Assembly (NCBI RefSeq): GCF_000426685.1
Contig: NZ_AUFV01000007.1
Location: 1-64,000 of the forward strand
Length of the DNA stretch: 64,000 bases
Source: Solimonas flava DSM 18980
GTDB taxonomy: Bacteria; Pseudomonadota; Gammaproteobacteria; Nevskiales; Nevskiaceae
Direction: 5' to 3'
The notes under the pieces are model-generated. The model was given only the letters and a program-made list of their open reading frames with translations, was not told the origin of the DNA and searched no databases. A program made the position numbers and the translations under genes. Shown here one piece after another: positions 53,450 through 63,232 of the stretch (positions are counted from its first letter, which is position 1; each line of letters begins with the position of its first letter).

Positions 53450-54142
53450 ATGCAGGGAAAACTCATTCTGGTCGTCGATGACGAGGCGCCGATCCGCGAG
53501 ATGCTGCGTTTCGCGCTCGGCCGCGCCGACTTCCGGGTCGTCGAGGCGTCTGGCGCGCAGGAAGCGCGCCTGCGCATTGCCGACGAGCGCCCGGACCTGA
53601 TCCTGATGGACTGGATGATGCCGGGCATGTCCGGCGTCGAGCTGACGCGCGAGCTGAAGAGCCAGGCGATGACGCGCGACATCCCCGTCATCATGGTGAC
53701 GGCGCGCGTCGAGGAAGAGGACAAGGTGCGCGGTCTCAACATCGGCTGCGACGACTACGTCTCCAAGCCGTTCTCGTATCCGGAGCTGATCGCCCGCATC
53801 CAGGCGGTGCTGCGGCGCGCGATGCCGGGCGGTGAGGAGGAGCGTCTGGCGATCAACGGCCTGGAGGTCGACGCCGCCAGCCAGCGTGTCACCGCCAAGG
53901 GCCAGCCGGTGCGGCTCGGGCCGACCGAGTATCGGCTGCTGCATTTCTTCGTCAGCCACCCGGAGCGGGTCTACACGCGCGAACAGGTTCTCGACCGCGT
54001 CTGGGGCCAGAACGTCTACGTCGAGGAACGCACGGTCGACGTGCACATCCGCCGCCTGCGCAAGGCGCTCGAGCCGTTCGGCTATGATGAAATGATCCAG
54101 ACGGTGCGGGGCTCCGGGTACCGCTTCTCCGAAAAGATCTGA
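53450..54142 (+). CDS. phoB: Phosphate response regulator PhoB
   Basis: 230 residues from ATG 53450 (two in-frame ATGs at 53435 and 53444 are alternatives; GGAAAG at 53437-53442 favours 53450). The receiver domain has the acidic pocket VVDDE, phosphoacceptor Asp in LILMDWMMPG and Lys in DDYVSKPFS. The OmpR-type winged helix ends in RTVDVHIRRLRKALEPFGYDEMIQTVRGSGYRF. Activates phosphate-starvation genes by binding Pho boxes. The partner kinase PhoR begins 10 bp downstream. Confidence 0.95.
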   Translation: MQGKLILVVDDEAPIREMLRFALGRADFRVVEASGAQEARLRIADERPDLILMDWMMPGMSGVELTRELKSQAMTRDIPVIMVTARVEEEDKVRGLNIGCDDYVSKPFSYPELIARIQAVLRRAMPGGEEERLAINGLEVDAASQRVTAKGQPVRLGPTEYRLLHFFVSHPERVYTREQVLDRVWGQNVYVEERTVDVHIRRLRKALEPFGYDEMIQTVRGSGYRFSEKI

Positions 54143-54152
54143 TCACGCGACG

Positions 54153-55583
54153 ATGACAGGGCCGGTGACAACAAGGCCGGCCACGAGTGCGCCGCAGCCG
54201 GGATCGGCGCCGCGCAACGGCGTGGCCGACGATTTTCCGTACGCCGAGCTCTGGTGGCGCGGCGTCGGCAAGCTGGCTGTCATCGCCCTGATCGGCGCCG
54301 CTGCCGGCGCGATCTTCGGCTATTCCGCGCTCGGTGCGCTGGCCGCCGTGCTGATCTTCGTGCTGCTGCAGCTGCGCCAGCTGATCCGCCTGCGCGCCTG
54401 GCTGCATGCCCCGAAGCGGCATTTCCTGCCCGATGCCGGCGGCATCTGGGGCGAGGTCTTCGACCTGCTGATCGACCTTCAGCGCAAGAACCGCAAGCGC
54501 AAGAAGAAGCTCGCGCTGATGCTGGCCGAATTCCAGGCGTCGACGGCGGCGCTGCCGGACGGTGCCGTGGTGCTCGCCGATCGCGGCGAGATTTCCTGGT
54601 TCAATACCGCGGCCCGCCAGCTGCTCGGCCTGCGCGCGCCGCAGGATCTCGGCATCCGCATTCCGAACCTGATCCGCCATCCGAGCTTCACGGAGTTCTT
54701 CGAGGCCGGCGATTTCGAGCTGGAAACCGAGGCGCCGTCGCCGATCAACCGCAACCGCATGCTGTCGCTGCGCATCATCCCGTACGGCAACGAGCAGAAG
54801 CTGCTGATCGTCCGCGACATCTCGGAGCGCCGGCAGCTGGAGGCGGCACGCCGCGATTTCGTCGCCAACGCTTCGCACGAGCTGCGCACGCCGCTGACCG
54901 TGCTGCGCGGCTATCTCGATCTGATGGAGATGGATACGCAGGGTGCCGGGCCGCTGGCCGGCTGGCGCACGCCGGTGCTGGAGATGCGCAACCAGGCGCT
55001 ACGCATGGAAGCGCTCATCAACGACATGCTCAAGCTGGCGCGCCTCGAAGCCGACCGCGCGCATATGCGCGACGAGCTGTTGCAGGCGCCGACGCTGGTG
55101 GCGCGTGCGGTCGAGGAAGCCAAGGCGGTATCGAAGGGCCAGCATCGCTTCGAGCAGATGGTCGAGCCGGACCTGCTGCTGCTCGGTGGCGAGATCGAGT
55201 TCTACAGCATCATCATCAATCTGCTGACCAACGCCGTCCGCTACACGCCAGCCGGCGGGGCGATCCGCGTCAGCTGGGAACGCGCCGGCGACAGCGCACG
55301 TTTCGCCGTGGCCGATACCGGCATCGGCGTTGCGCCCGAGGATATTCCGCGGCTGACCGAGCGCTTCTACCGCGTCGACGTCGGCCGCTCGCGCGCTTCC
55401 GGGGGCACCGGCCTGGGCCTGTCGATCGTCAAGCATGCGCTCGAAGCTTTCGATGCCCAGCTCGAGATCGAGAGCGAGGTCGGCGTCGGCTCCACGTTCA
55501 TCTGCCGCTTCCCGCCGCACCGCGTCCAGGACGCCGCCAGCGCCGCGCTGGCGGCCGCCGAGCGCGGCGCCGATCCGGACTGA
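54153..55583 (+). CDS. phoR: Phosphate sensor histidine kinase PhoR
   Basis: 476 residues. Two N-terminal helices (LAVIALIGAAAGAIFGYSALGALAAVLIFVLL region), a charged linker, a PAS domain (STAALPDGAVVLADRGEISWFN), then DHp (FVANASHELRTPLTVLRGYL) and an ATPase domain with N box NLLTNAVRYTP, G1 ADTGIGV and G2 GGTGLGLSIV. No large periplasmic domain, as usual for PhoR, which senses phosphate through PstSCAB and PhoU. Phosphorylates PhoB. Followed by a GCCGGAT-centred hairpin at 55584-55599 with no T-run. Confidence 0.95.
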   Translation: MTGPVTTRPATSAPQPGSAPRNGVADDFPYAELWWRGVGKLAVIALIGAAAGAIFGYSALGALAAVLIFVLLQLRQLIRLRAWLHAPKRHFLPDAGGIWGEVFDLLIDLQRKNRKRKKKLALMLAEFQASTAALPDGAVVLADRGEISWFNTAARQLLGLRAPQDLGIRIPNLIRHPSFTEFFEAGDFELETEAPSPINRNRMLSLRIIPYGNEQKLLIVRDISERRQLEAARRDFVANASHELRTPLTVLRGYLDLMEMDTQGAGPLAGWRTPVLEMRNQALRMEALINDMLKLARLEADRAHMRDELLQAPTLVARAVEEAKAVSKGQHRFEQMVEPDLLLLGGEIEFYSIIINLLTNAVRYTPAGGAIRVSWERAGDSARFAVADTGIGVAPEDIPRLTERFYRVDVGRSRASGGTGLGLSIVKHALEAFDAQLEIESEVGVGSTFICRFPPHRVQDAASAALAAAERGADPD

Positions 55584-55681
55584 GCCGGATCGATCCGGCC
55601 GGGCGTCGCCGTTGATCCGCCCGATCGTGCCGGTTGCAGGACGTGTTGGGCAAGGCCGCCGCAGCGGCCGAGAATGCGGGC

Positions 55682-56914
55682 ATGCCGATGCTGCTCGACG
55701 CCCGCACCCTGTATCTGGAAATGTTCGCGACCTGCGTCGTGCTGGGCGTTGCCGAGCTCGTCTTCTACCTGCGGCGGCCGCAAAGCCACGGCGTCGGCTG
55801 GTGGGCGCTGGCCAATCTCGGCGCCGCGCTCGGCACGCTGTTGATCGGCCTGCGCGGCTACGTGCCGGCAATCTGGTCGATTGCGGTCGGTAACGCAGTG
55901 GCGGTCGCAGCGGTCGCTGCCGCCTGGTTCGGCATGCTGGCCTACGACCGGCGCCGACTGCCGCGTTGGGCCGCGGTACTGCCGGTGCTGGCGCTGTTCG
56001 CCGCGCTGGCGATTCCGTCGCCGCTCAGTGCCGACCTTGCTTCGCGCATCGTCGTCGTCGGCCTGGCGCTCGCCGGCTTCGAGCTGCTCATCGCGGCGGC
56101 GGCGGTGCGCATCGCTCGTCGCGACGGCTCGATCGCGGCCTGGATCTGCACGGTCCTGATGGTGCTGTGCGCGCTCGTCAACCTCGCGCGCGTCGTCGTG
56201 GTGCTGCGCTATGGCGCCGGCGACGACTACATGGGCCGCAACGCCCTGCATTCGCTGCTGCTGTTCGTGCTGATTCCAGCGTACGCCGGCTGGAACATGA
56301 GCCTGATGATGATGTCGATGGAGCGTACGCAACGCTCGCTGGCACGGGCCGCGCGTACCGACGCGATGACCGGCGTGCTTAATCGCGAGGGCTTTCGCGA
56401 GCAGGCCGAGGCGCGAGTCCGTGACGCGCTGCAGGCCGGACGGCCGCTGGTGATGGCGCTGGTCGACCTCGATCACTTCAAGCTCATCAACGACCGCGGC
56501 GGCCACGCCGCCGGCGACGCGGCGCTGTGCCGCTTCGCGCAGATCGCCGCCGTGCAGCTGCGCGGCCGCGACCTGCTCGGCCGCTACGGCGGCGATGAGT
56601 TCGCGATGCTGCTCGAGGACATCGACGCCGCCCAGGCCGAGCGCATCGCCGCGCGGTTGTGCCAGCGTTTCTCGGAGGCGATGCGCGGCGTGGTCGACGG
56701 CGCCAGCCCGACGCTGAGCATCGGCGTCGCCGTGCTCGAGCCGGACCTGACGCTGGACACGCTGATCGGGTTCGCCGACGTGGCGCTGTACCGCGCCAAG
56801 GCAGGCGGCCGCAACGGGGTGGCGCTGGTTCGCGACCTGCAGGCGCTGGGCGCGACGGTGCCGCCGGAGTCCCCGGCGCCGCGCCGCGACGGCGAGGCGC
56901 TGCTGTTCGACTGA
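55682..56914 (+). CDS. Membrane GGDEF diguanylate cyclase
   Basis: 410 residues. About seven N-terminal helices (residues 10-205) form a 7TM-like sensor. The GGDEF domain follows (RTDAMTGVLNREGF; DLDHFKLINDRGGHAAGD; RYGGDEFAMLLED), with an intact catalytic GGDEF and no clear RxxD inhibitory site. Synthesises cyclic di-GMP. The start at ATG 55682 is the most reasonable, but no clear ribosome binding site is visible. It lies 99 bp after phoR; cotranscription would tie c-di-GMP to phosphate status. It converges on pstB. Confidence 0.85.
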   Translation: MPMLLDARTLYLEMFATCVVLGVAELVFYLRRPQSHGVGWWALANLGAALGTLLIGLRGYVPAIWSIAVGNAVAVAAVAAAWFGMLAYDRRRLPRWAAVLPVLALFAALAIPSPLSADLASRIVVVGLALAGFELLIAAAAVRIARRDGSIAAWICTVLMVLCALVNLARVVVVLRYGAGDDYMGRNALHSLLLFVLIPAYAGWNMSLMMMSMERTQRSLARAARTDAMTGVLNREGFREQAEARVRDALQAGRPLVMALVDLDHFKLINDRGGHAAGDAALCRFAQIAAVQLRGRDLLGRYGGDEFAMLLEDIDAAQAERIAARLCQRFSEAMRGVVDGASPTLSIGVAVLEPDLTLDTLIGFADVALYRAKAGGRNGVALVRDLQALGATVPPESPAPRRDGEALLFD

Positions 56915-57035
56915 GCCGGAAAGTCTGTGCCGCCGGCGTTTTCCGCCGGCGCCGCCTCGAATGCGGCCCGGTCTTGCGGCGCCGCGCGCCGGCGTCTGGC
57001 AGCGGACGCGTATTGCAGCGCAGGTCCTCCGGCAC

Positions 57036-57063
57036 AAAAAAAGAGGCACGCGATGCGTGCCTC
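57036..57063 (-). terminator. Terminator of pstSCAB
   Basis: Read on the minus strand, GAGGCACGC-ATC-GCGTGCCTC is followed by seven T residues, 48 bases past the pstB stop. Confidence 0.93.
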
Positions 57064-57110
57064 TGCTTGTGAATCGTCGCGCGATGCGCCGCGTTGCCGC
57101 GGCGTGGCGA

Positions 57111-57941
<831 letters not shown>

Positions 57942-57945
57942 GGTA

Positions 57946-58803
57946 TCAGCGGTCACTGGCCCGGGGAGAAGAGAGGGTGCGGGCGATGATGTTGAGGCTG
58001 AGAACGGCAACGGTGATCAGCAGAGCGCCGACCCAGGCCAGCTGCTGCCAGTCTTCGTAGGGCGAAAGCGCGAACTGGAAGATGACGACCGGCAGGTTCG
58101 CCATCGGCGCGTTCATATTCACGCTCCAGAACTGGTTGTTCAGCGAGGTGAACAGCAGTGGCGCGGTCTCGCCGCTGATGCGCGCGATCGCCAGCAGCGT
58201 GCCGGTGATCAGGCCGGCGCGGGCGGCGCGGTAGCAGACCTTCTGGATGACCAGCCAGCGCGGAGCGCCGAGGGCGCTGGCGGCTTCGCGCAGGCTGTCC
58301 GGCACCAGCAGCAGCATGTCCTCGGTGGTGCGCACGACGACCGGCAGCACCAGGATCGACAGTGCCACGCAGCCGGCCCAGGCCGAGAAGTGGCCCATCG
58401 GCTGCACCATGATCTCGTAGACGAACAGACCGACCACGATCGAAGGCGCCGACAGCAGCACGTCGTTGATGAAGCGCACGACCGACGTGAGGCCGTTGTT
58501 GCGTCCGTACTCGGCCATGTAGGTGCCGGCCAGGATGCCGACCGGCGTGCCGATCAGGGTCGCCACCAGCGTCTGTATCAGGCTGCCGAAGATCGCGTTG
58601 AGCAGGCCGCCGCTGCTGCCGGGCGGCGGCGTCATTTGCGTGAACACCGCCAGCGACACGCCTGAGGCGCCCTTGAGGACCAGCGTCGCGAGAATCCAGA
58701 CCAGTGCCACCATGCCGGCGCCGGCGGCGCCGCACGACAGCACCATTGCCGCCTGATTGCGACGCCGGCGGCGTTTGTAGAGCGTCATGCTCGAATCATT
58801 CAT
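57946..58803 (-). CDS. pstA: Phosphate ABC transporter permease PstA
   Basis: 285 residues, six helices. The permease EAA-like loop is [39 protein letters not shown] and [11 protein letters not shown] are PstA hallmarks. ATG 58803 follows the pstC stop by one base. Forms the membrane channel with PstC. Confidence 0.95.
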   Translation of the reverse strand: MNDSSMTLYKRRRRRNQAAMVLSCGAAGAGMVALVWILATLVLKGASGVSLAVFTQMTPPPGSSGGLLNAIFGSLIQTLVATLIGTPVGILAGTYMAEYGRNNGLTSVVRFINDVLLSAPSIVVGLFVYEIMVQPMGHFSAWAGCVALSILVLPVVVRTTEDMLLLVPDSLREAASALGAPRWLVIQKVCYRAARAGLITGTLLAIARISGETAPLLFTSLNNQFWSVNMNAPMANLPVVIFQFALSPYEDWQQLAWVGALLITVAVLSLNIIARTLSSPRASDR

Positions 58804-58804
58804 G

Positions 58805-59779
58805 TCAGTGGCCTTCCGCACGCTTCATGCGCAGCAGCAGCAGGCGGGCGCCGGCCAGGACGATGAAGGTGATGACGAAGAGAATCAGGCCGAGCGCGAT
58901 CAGCGACGAGGTGTACAGCTCGCCGTCGGCTTCGGTGAATTCGTTGGCGATGCTGGCCGAGATCGTCGTGCCGGGCGCGAGCAGCGAGTGGCTGATGCGA
59001 TGCGCGTTGCCGATGACGAAGGTCACCGCCATGGTCTCGCCGAGCGCGCGGCCGAGGCCGAGCATGACGCCGCCGATGACGCCGGTCTTGGTGAAGGGCA
59101 GGACCACGTGGCGGACGACTTCCCAGGTCGTGCAGCCGAGGCCGTAAGCCGATTCCTTGAGCATCGGCGGCACGGTCTCGAACACGTCGCGGGTGATCGA
59201 GGTGATGAACGGCAGCACCATGATGCTGAGGATCAGCGATGCCGTCAGGATGCCGATGCCGTACGGCGGTCCGGCGAACAGCGACGACAGTACCGGCACG
59301 TTCTCGAACGCGCCGATCAGCAGCGGTTGCACGTACTTCTGCAGCAGCGGGGCCAGCACGAACAGGCCCCAGATGCCATAGATGATGCTGGGAATGCCGG
59401 CGAGCAGCTCGATCGCGGTGCTGATCGGGCGCTTCAGGCGCGGCGGGCACAGCTCGGTGATGAAGATGGCGATGCCGATGCTGATCGGCACGCCGATCAG
59501 CATCGCGATCAGCGACGTGACGATCGTGCCGTAGACGGGAGCCGCGGCGCCGAACTTCTCGGTCACCGGATTCCAGGATTGGGTGTGGATGAACGAAAAT
59601 CCGAAGGTCTTGAGCGCGGGCAGCGCGCCGTCGACCAGCGACAGGATGACGCCGGTCAGCATGACCAGCACGACGATGGCCGCGCTGCGCGTCGAAATGC
59701 GCAGGAGGCTGTCCAGCAACTTGTTACGCGCCAGCGTGGACGAGGTCCTGCCGGCAACGGCGGTGACGGCGTTATTCAC
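58805..59779 (-). CDS. pstC: Phosphate ABC transporter permease PstC
   Basis: 324 residues, six helices. [37 protein letters not shown] and [20 protein letters not shown] (EAA loop) are present, as is [17 protein letters not shown]. The GTG at 59779 with GGGAG six bases upstream gives [10 protein letters not shown] and is better than the 21-residue upstream extension. Separated from pstS by 97 bp that contain a 12-bp perfect hairpin. Confidence 0.95.
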   Translation of the reverse strand: MNNAVTAVAGRTSSTLARNKLLDSLLRISTRSAAIVVLVMLTGVILSLVDGALPALKTFGFSFIHTQSWNPVTEKFGAAAPVYGTIVTSLIAMLIGVPISIGIAIFITELCPPRLKRPISTAIELLAGIPSIIYGIWGLFVLAPLLQKYVQPLLIGAFENVPVLSSLFAGPPYGIGILTASLILSIMVLPFITSITRDVFETVPPMLKESAYGLGCTTWEVVRHVVLPFTKTGVIGGVMLGLGRALGETMAVTFVIGNAHRISHSLLAPGTTISASIANEFTEADGELYTSSLIALGLILFVITFIVLAGARLLLLRMKRAEGH

Positions 59780-59828
59780 GACACTCCCTGACACGCGAGC
59801 CTGTACGCAATTGTAATGTGACAGCGAG

Positions 59829-59855
59829 AGGAGGGGGCGCATGGCGCCCCCTCCT
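59829..59855 (-). promoter_or_regulatory. Intercistronic hairpin between pstS and pstC
   Basis: Perfect 12-bp stem AGGAGGGGGCGC/GCGCCCCCTCCT with a three-base loop. In the pst direction there is no T-run, so it is more likely an mRNA-stabilising or partial terminator element that raises PstS over the membrane subunits. Confidence 0.6.
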
Positions 59856-59876
59856 GTTTTCGCGACAGTCTACTTC

Positions 59877-60926
59877 TTACTTCGTCCAGACCGGCTTGCC
59901 GCCGTCACGGATGTTGTCCATCCAGGCCTTTTCGACCATGTCGACGACCGGCTTCGGCATCGCCACGTAGTCGAGTTCGTCGGCCATCTTGCCGCCGTTC
60001 TTGTACGCCCAGTCGAAGAACTTCAGCGCGATCAGCGAGTCGGCCGCGTTGACCGGCTTCTTGTACATGATGATGAACGTCGCGGCGGTCATCGGCCAGC
60101 TGTCGGCGCCCGGCTGGTCGGCGAGGATCAGGTAGAAGTTCTTGGTCTTCGACCAGTCCGCGTTGGCAGCGGCGGCGGCGAACGTTTCGCTGCTCGGCGA
60201 GACGATCTTGCCGTCCTTGTTCACCATCTTCGTGTACGTCATCTTGTTCTGCAGCGCGTAGGCGTACTCGACGTAGCCGATCGAGCCTTCGGTCTGCGTG
60301 ACCGTGGCCGACACGCCTTCGTTACCCTTGCCGCCGATGCCGACCGGCCATTCGACCGAAGCGTCGACGCCGACGTTGACGCGCCACGATTCGCTGACCT
60401 GACCCAGGTAGTAGGTGAAGTTGAAGGTCGTGCCCGAGCCGTCCGAGCGGTGGGCGACCGCGATCGCGGTCTTCGGCAGGTTGACGCCCGGGTTCAGCTT
60501 GGCGATCGCCGCGTCGTTCCACTTGGTGATGCGGCCCTGGAAGATGTCGGCGAGGGTCTTGCCGTCCAGCGTCAGCTGGCCCGGGGCGATGCCCTTGACG
60601 TTGATGACCGGCACCACGCCGCCCATCACCATCGGCCACTGGATGGCGCCCATTTCGTCGAGCTCTTCCGGCTTCAGCGGCTTGTCGGACGCGCCGAACG
60701 TGACCGTCTTGGCCTTGATCTGCTTGATGCCGCCGCCCGAACCGATCGACTGATAATTCAGGCCGATGTTGGTCTCCTTCTTATAGGCGTCCGCCCACTT
60801 GGCGTAGATCGGATAGGGGAAGGTCGCGCCGGCGCCCGAGATATCGGCGGCCATCGCGGTGCCGGCGAGGGCGGCGCCCGCGAAGGCGAGCGACACGCGC
60901 GCGAGGGTCTTGCGGAAAACGGTCAC
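59877..60926 (-). CDS. pstS: Periplasmic phosphate-binding protein PstS
   Basis: 349 residues with a Sec signal peptide (LARVSLAFAGAALAGTAMA). Phosphate-contact motifs: GAGATFPYPIYAKW, SIGSGGGIKQI, FGASDKPL and HRSDGSGTTFNFTYYL. Delivers phosphate to PstCA. GTG 60926 has GGAG nine bases upstream. A Pho-box-like element precedes it. Confidence 0.97.
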   Translation of the reverse strand: MTVFRKTLARVSLAFAGAALAGTAMAADISGAGATFPYPIYAKWADAYKKETNIGLNYQSIGSGGGIKQIKAKTVTFGASDKPLKPEELDEMGAIQWPMVMGGVVPVINVKGIAPGQLTLDGKTLADIFQGRITKWNDAAIAKLNPGVNLPKTAIAVAHRSDGSGTTFNFTYYLGQVSESWRVNVGVDASVEWPVGIGGKGNEGVSATVTQTEGSIGYVEYAYALQNKMTYTKMVNKDGKIVSPSSETFAAAAANADWSKTKNFYLILADQPGADSWPMTAATFIIMYKKPVNAADSLIALKFFDWAYKNGGKMADELDYVAMPKPVVDMVEKAWMDNIRDGGKPVWTK

Positions 60927-60980
60927 TGGGGTGTCTCCGTTGTAGTGGATGAATCATCGTGGGTATCGATGAGCGGCGCG

Positions 60981-61014
60981 AGGTTAACGGCCCTGTTTTA
61001 CAGTTTCGTTGCAA
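60981..61014 (-). promoter_or_regulatory. Putative Pho box and -10 of pstS
   Basis: On the minus strand: TTGCAAC (61014-61008), four bases, CTGTAAA (61003-60997), then ten bases to TAACCT (60986-60981) as -10. The ten-base distance is that of PhoB-activated promoters. The wider pstS-phoU gap (60927-61251) also holds a GC-rich inverted repeat around 61020-61075 and no gene. Confidence 0.5.
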
Positions 61015-61094
61015 TGTCCCGCCGGCGGCCGGATGGCGCGAGCCGGGCGACTTTATATCGCTCCGGCCGGCGTTTTCACGGAAATGCCGCCGAC

Positions 61095-61112
61095 ATGTCA
61101 TTTGGCCGTCAT
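61095..61112 (+). promoter_or_regulatory. Putative Pho box in the pstS-phoU divergent region
   Basis: ATGTCAT (61095), four bases, CCGTCAT (61106), the 11-bp direct repeat expected for PhoB and oriented towards phoU. A -10 at the expected distance is not obvious; TATAGT near 61200 could serve a separate start. Confidence 0.45.
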
Positions 61113-61251
61113 AAACAGACCGCAGAGTGCCGCGCCTGCGCCACGCCCACCCGCCGGCGCGCCCGCCCCGCCACGCTGTGAAAACCGCGGACGGAATGTC
61201 TATAGTCACGAGCAGAGCCGCGGCTCACCAATCACCGGATCACGCAAGCAC

Positions 61252-61968
61252 ATGGACAAGCCGATTTTCCGCCAACACATTTCGAGCCAGTTCAACGCCG
61301 AGCTCGAAGACGTGCGCCAGCGCGTCATGGCGATGGGTGGCCTGGTCGAGCAGCAGATCGTCGACGCCACCACGGCGTTGATGGACCTGGATGCCGATCT
61401 CGCCGAGCAGGTCAATCTCAACGACTTCAAGATCAATCAGCTCGAGGTCTCGATCGACGAGGAATGCTCGCGCATCCTCGCCCGCCGTCAGCCGACGGCC
61501 AGCGACCTGCGCCTGGTCTACGCCGTGATCAAGACCATCACCGACCTCGAACGCATCGGCGACGAGGCCGGCAAGGTCGCGCGCATGGCCAAGGATCTGG
61601 CCGCGCAGGAGCGGATTCACGAGAACATGCGCGAGGTCCAGCACCTGTCGCGCCAGGTTTCGCAGATGGTTCGCGACGCGCTCGATGCCTTCGCCCGCAT
61701 GGACGCCGAGGCGGCGCTGAACGTCGCCCGCCAGGACCGCGAGGTCGACCGCGAGTACGAAGCGCTGCTGCGCCAGTGCATCACCTTCATGATGGAAGAC
61801 CCGCGCACGATCGGCCGGGTGATGGACATCATCTGGTGCGTGCGCTCGCTGGAGCGCATGGGCGACCATGCCAAGAACATTTCCGAGTACGTGATCTACT
61901 TCGTCAAGGGCAAGGACGTCCGCCACCTGTCGCTGGAGACGGTGGAAAAGGAAATCACCTCGAACTGA
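61252..61968 (+). CDS. phoU: Phosphate signalling protein PhoU
   Basis: 238 residues of two three-helix bundles, each with a metal-binding helix (VKTITDLERIGDEAGKVAR-type segment near residue 90; WCVRSLERMGDHAKNISEYVIY near residue 200). Represses PhoR signalling when phosphate is plentiful and modulates PstSCAB. In E. coli phoU is the last gene of pstSCAB-phoU; here it is divergent from pstS. ATG 61252 gives MDKPIFRQHISSQFNAELEDV. Confidence 0.96.
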   Translation: MDKPIFRQHISSQFNAELEDVRQRVMAMGGLVEQQIVDATTALMDLDADLAEQVNLNDFKINQLEVSIDEECSRILARRQPTASDLRLVYAVIKTITDLERIGDEAGKVARMAKDLAAQERIHENMREVQHLSRQVSQMVRDALDAFARMDAEAALNVARQDREVDREYEALLRQCITFMMEDPRTIGRVMDIIWCVRSLERMGDHAKNISEYVIYFVKGKDVRHLSLETVEKEITSN

Positions 61969-61994
61969 TGGCGCGCGCGCTATCGAGGGCTTCG

Positions 61995-62022
61995 AAGGCT
62001 GCGGCGGTTCGCAGCCTTTTTT
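61995..62022 (+). terminator. Terminator of phoU
   Basis: AAGGCTGCG, six-base loop, CGCAGCCTT and then TTTT. It lies 26 bases after the phoU stop. Confidence 0.9.
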
Positions 62023-62068
62023 GTTCGGGTCGCCCGGCTTGCCGGCGGCCGCTTTTTTCGGAGTTGCC

Positions 62069-62947
62069 ATGTTTCGTTTCGCGAAGTTGATTGCCCCGGC
62101 TCTGCTGCTGTCACTGGCGGCCTGCGCCAGTCCTCAGCTGCGTCTCTACGAGGGCGCGGCCAAGCCGGCCGCCCAGGTCGCCGTCATCACCATGCCCGAG
62201 CAGCTGGAGGTCGCCAGCATCAACGGCACCGAGGTGCCGGGCGCCAAGGGCATGTGGAGCAAGGGCGACAAGCGCCTCGAAGTCCTGCCCGGCCGCTACG
62301 AGGCCCTGATCTACTACCGCGAGGTCTGGCAGAGCGGCGACAACAGCGACGTGCTGCGTTCGCGCAGCCCGGCGCTGTTCGTGATCGATGCCCAGGCCGG
62401 GCACCAGTACCGCATCGGCTATCCGCAGCCGGCGAACTACGAGGGCGCCAAGCGCCTGGCCCAGGATTTCCAGGGGTGGGTCGATGACCAGACCGGCGGT
62501 ACGCGCACGGCGTCGGTCGACAGCGGCGTGAAGTTCAAGGAAGGCGTGCTGGCCCAGGTGAGCGGTGACGGCGGCTTGGTCGCCGACCGCGGTGCGGAAG
62601 GTCCGCGCGCCGTCCAGCCGGTGCGGCCGCTGCCGCCCGCGCCGACGGTGGCGCCGGTCGCGCCGCCGGTATCGGCGGTGGCAGTCCCGTCCGTTGCGGC
62701 GTCCACTGCCGCGGGATCGGTCGCTCCGGCGGCGGGCGCCGCCGGGCGTGATTGGGTGAGTCTGATGAAGGGCTGGTGGAAGCAGGCGAGCGCCGACGAG
62801 CGCCGCGGGTTCCTGCGCTGGGTCGGCGGCGAGGACGGCAAGACCGTTGCCGGCGGCGACTGGCTGGAGACGATCAAGACCTGGTGGGCGCAGTCGGGCG
62901 ACAGCCAGCGGCGCGAATTCCTGCGCTGGGTCGGCGAACAACCCTGA
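62069..62947 (+). CDS. DUF2057-like lipoprotein with duplicated C-terminal Trp motif
   Basis: 292 residues. Signal peptide with lipobox LLSLAAC. The region up to about residue 150 (TMPEQLEVASINGTEV; LEVLPGRYEALIYYREVW; VIDAQAGHQYRIGYPQP) fits the DUF2057 (YccT) family of envelope proteins of unknown function. A proline/alanine/valine linker follows. The C-terminus has two copies of a roughly 20-residue motif: GWWKQASADERRGFLRWVGG and TWWAQSGDSQRREFLRWVGE. The repeats are not part of DUF2057 as I know it. ATG 62069 has GGAG upstream. Own terminator downstream. Confidence 0.75.
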   Translation: MFRFAKLIAPALLLSLAACASPQLRLYEGAAKPAAQVAVITMPEQLEVASINGTEVPGAKGMWSKGDKRLEVLPGRYEALIYYREVWQSGDNSDVLRSRSPALFVIDAQAGHQYRIGYPQPANYEGAKRLAQDFQGWVDDQTGGTRTASVDSGVKFKEGVLAQVSGDGGLVADRGAEGPRAVQPVRPLPPAPTVAPVAPPVSAVAVPSVAASTAAGSVAPAAGAAGRDWVSLMKGWWKQASADERRGFLRWVGGEDGKTVAGGDWLETIKTWWAQSGDSQRREFLRWVGEQP

Positions 62948-63023
62948 GCGCCGGCGGACGGCGCGAGTCCGACAAGGGCGGGTAAGCCGCGCTGAATCTC
63001 GGCTTTCGCGGCCTTCACGAACC

Positions 63024-63046
63024 AAGCCCCGGCATGCCCGGGGCTT
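63024..63046 (+). terminator. Terminator of the DUF2057-like gene
   Basis: AAGCCCCGG, five-base loop, CCGGGGCTT, then TTGTCATTT. Confidence 0.8.
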
Positions 63047-63056
63047 TGTCATTTAA

Positions 63057-63101
63057 GCGTCACAAAGCTGCAAAGATTCAGTCACCAGCCGTCCCCATAC
63101 T
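63057..63101 (+). promoter_or_regulatory. Putative Pho box and -10 of the porin gene
   Basis: Three half-sites in 11-bp steps: GCGTCAC (63057), CTGCAAA (63068), CAGTCAC (63079). Ten bases later CATACT (63096-63101) is a candidate -10. The layout is that of a PhoB-activated promoter. Confidence 0.5.
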
Positions 63102-63232
63102 GCGCGCCGTCCGCAGAGCCATGTCGCAACGCACCTGCGCCGTGGTGCGAGGGCCGCAGGGAGTGCGGCCGAACCTGCGATGCAGTGAGCTGCGTCCAAA
63201 TTCTTAATCGATATCCTGAAGGAGATGTTTGC

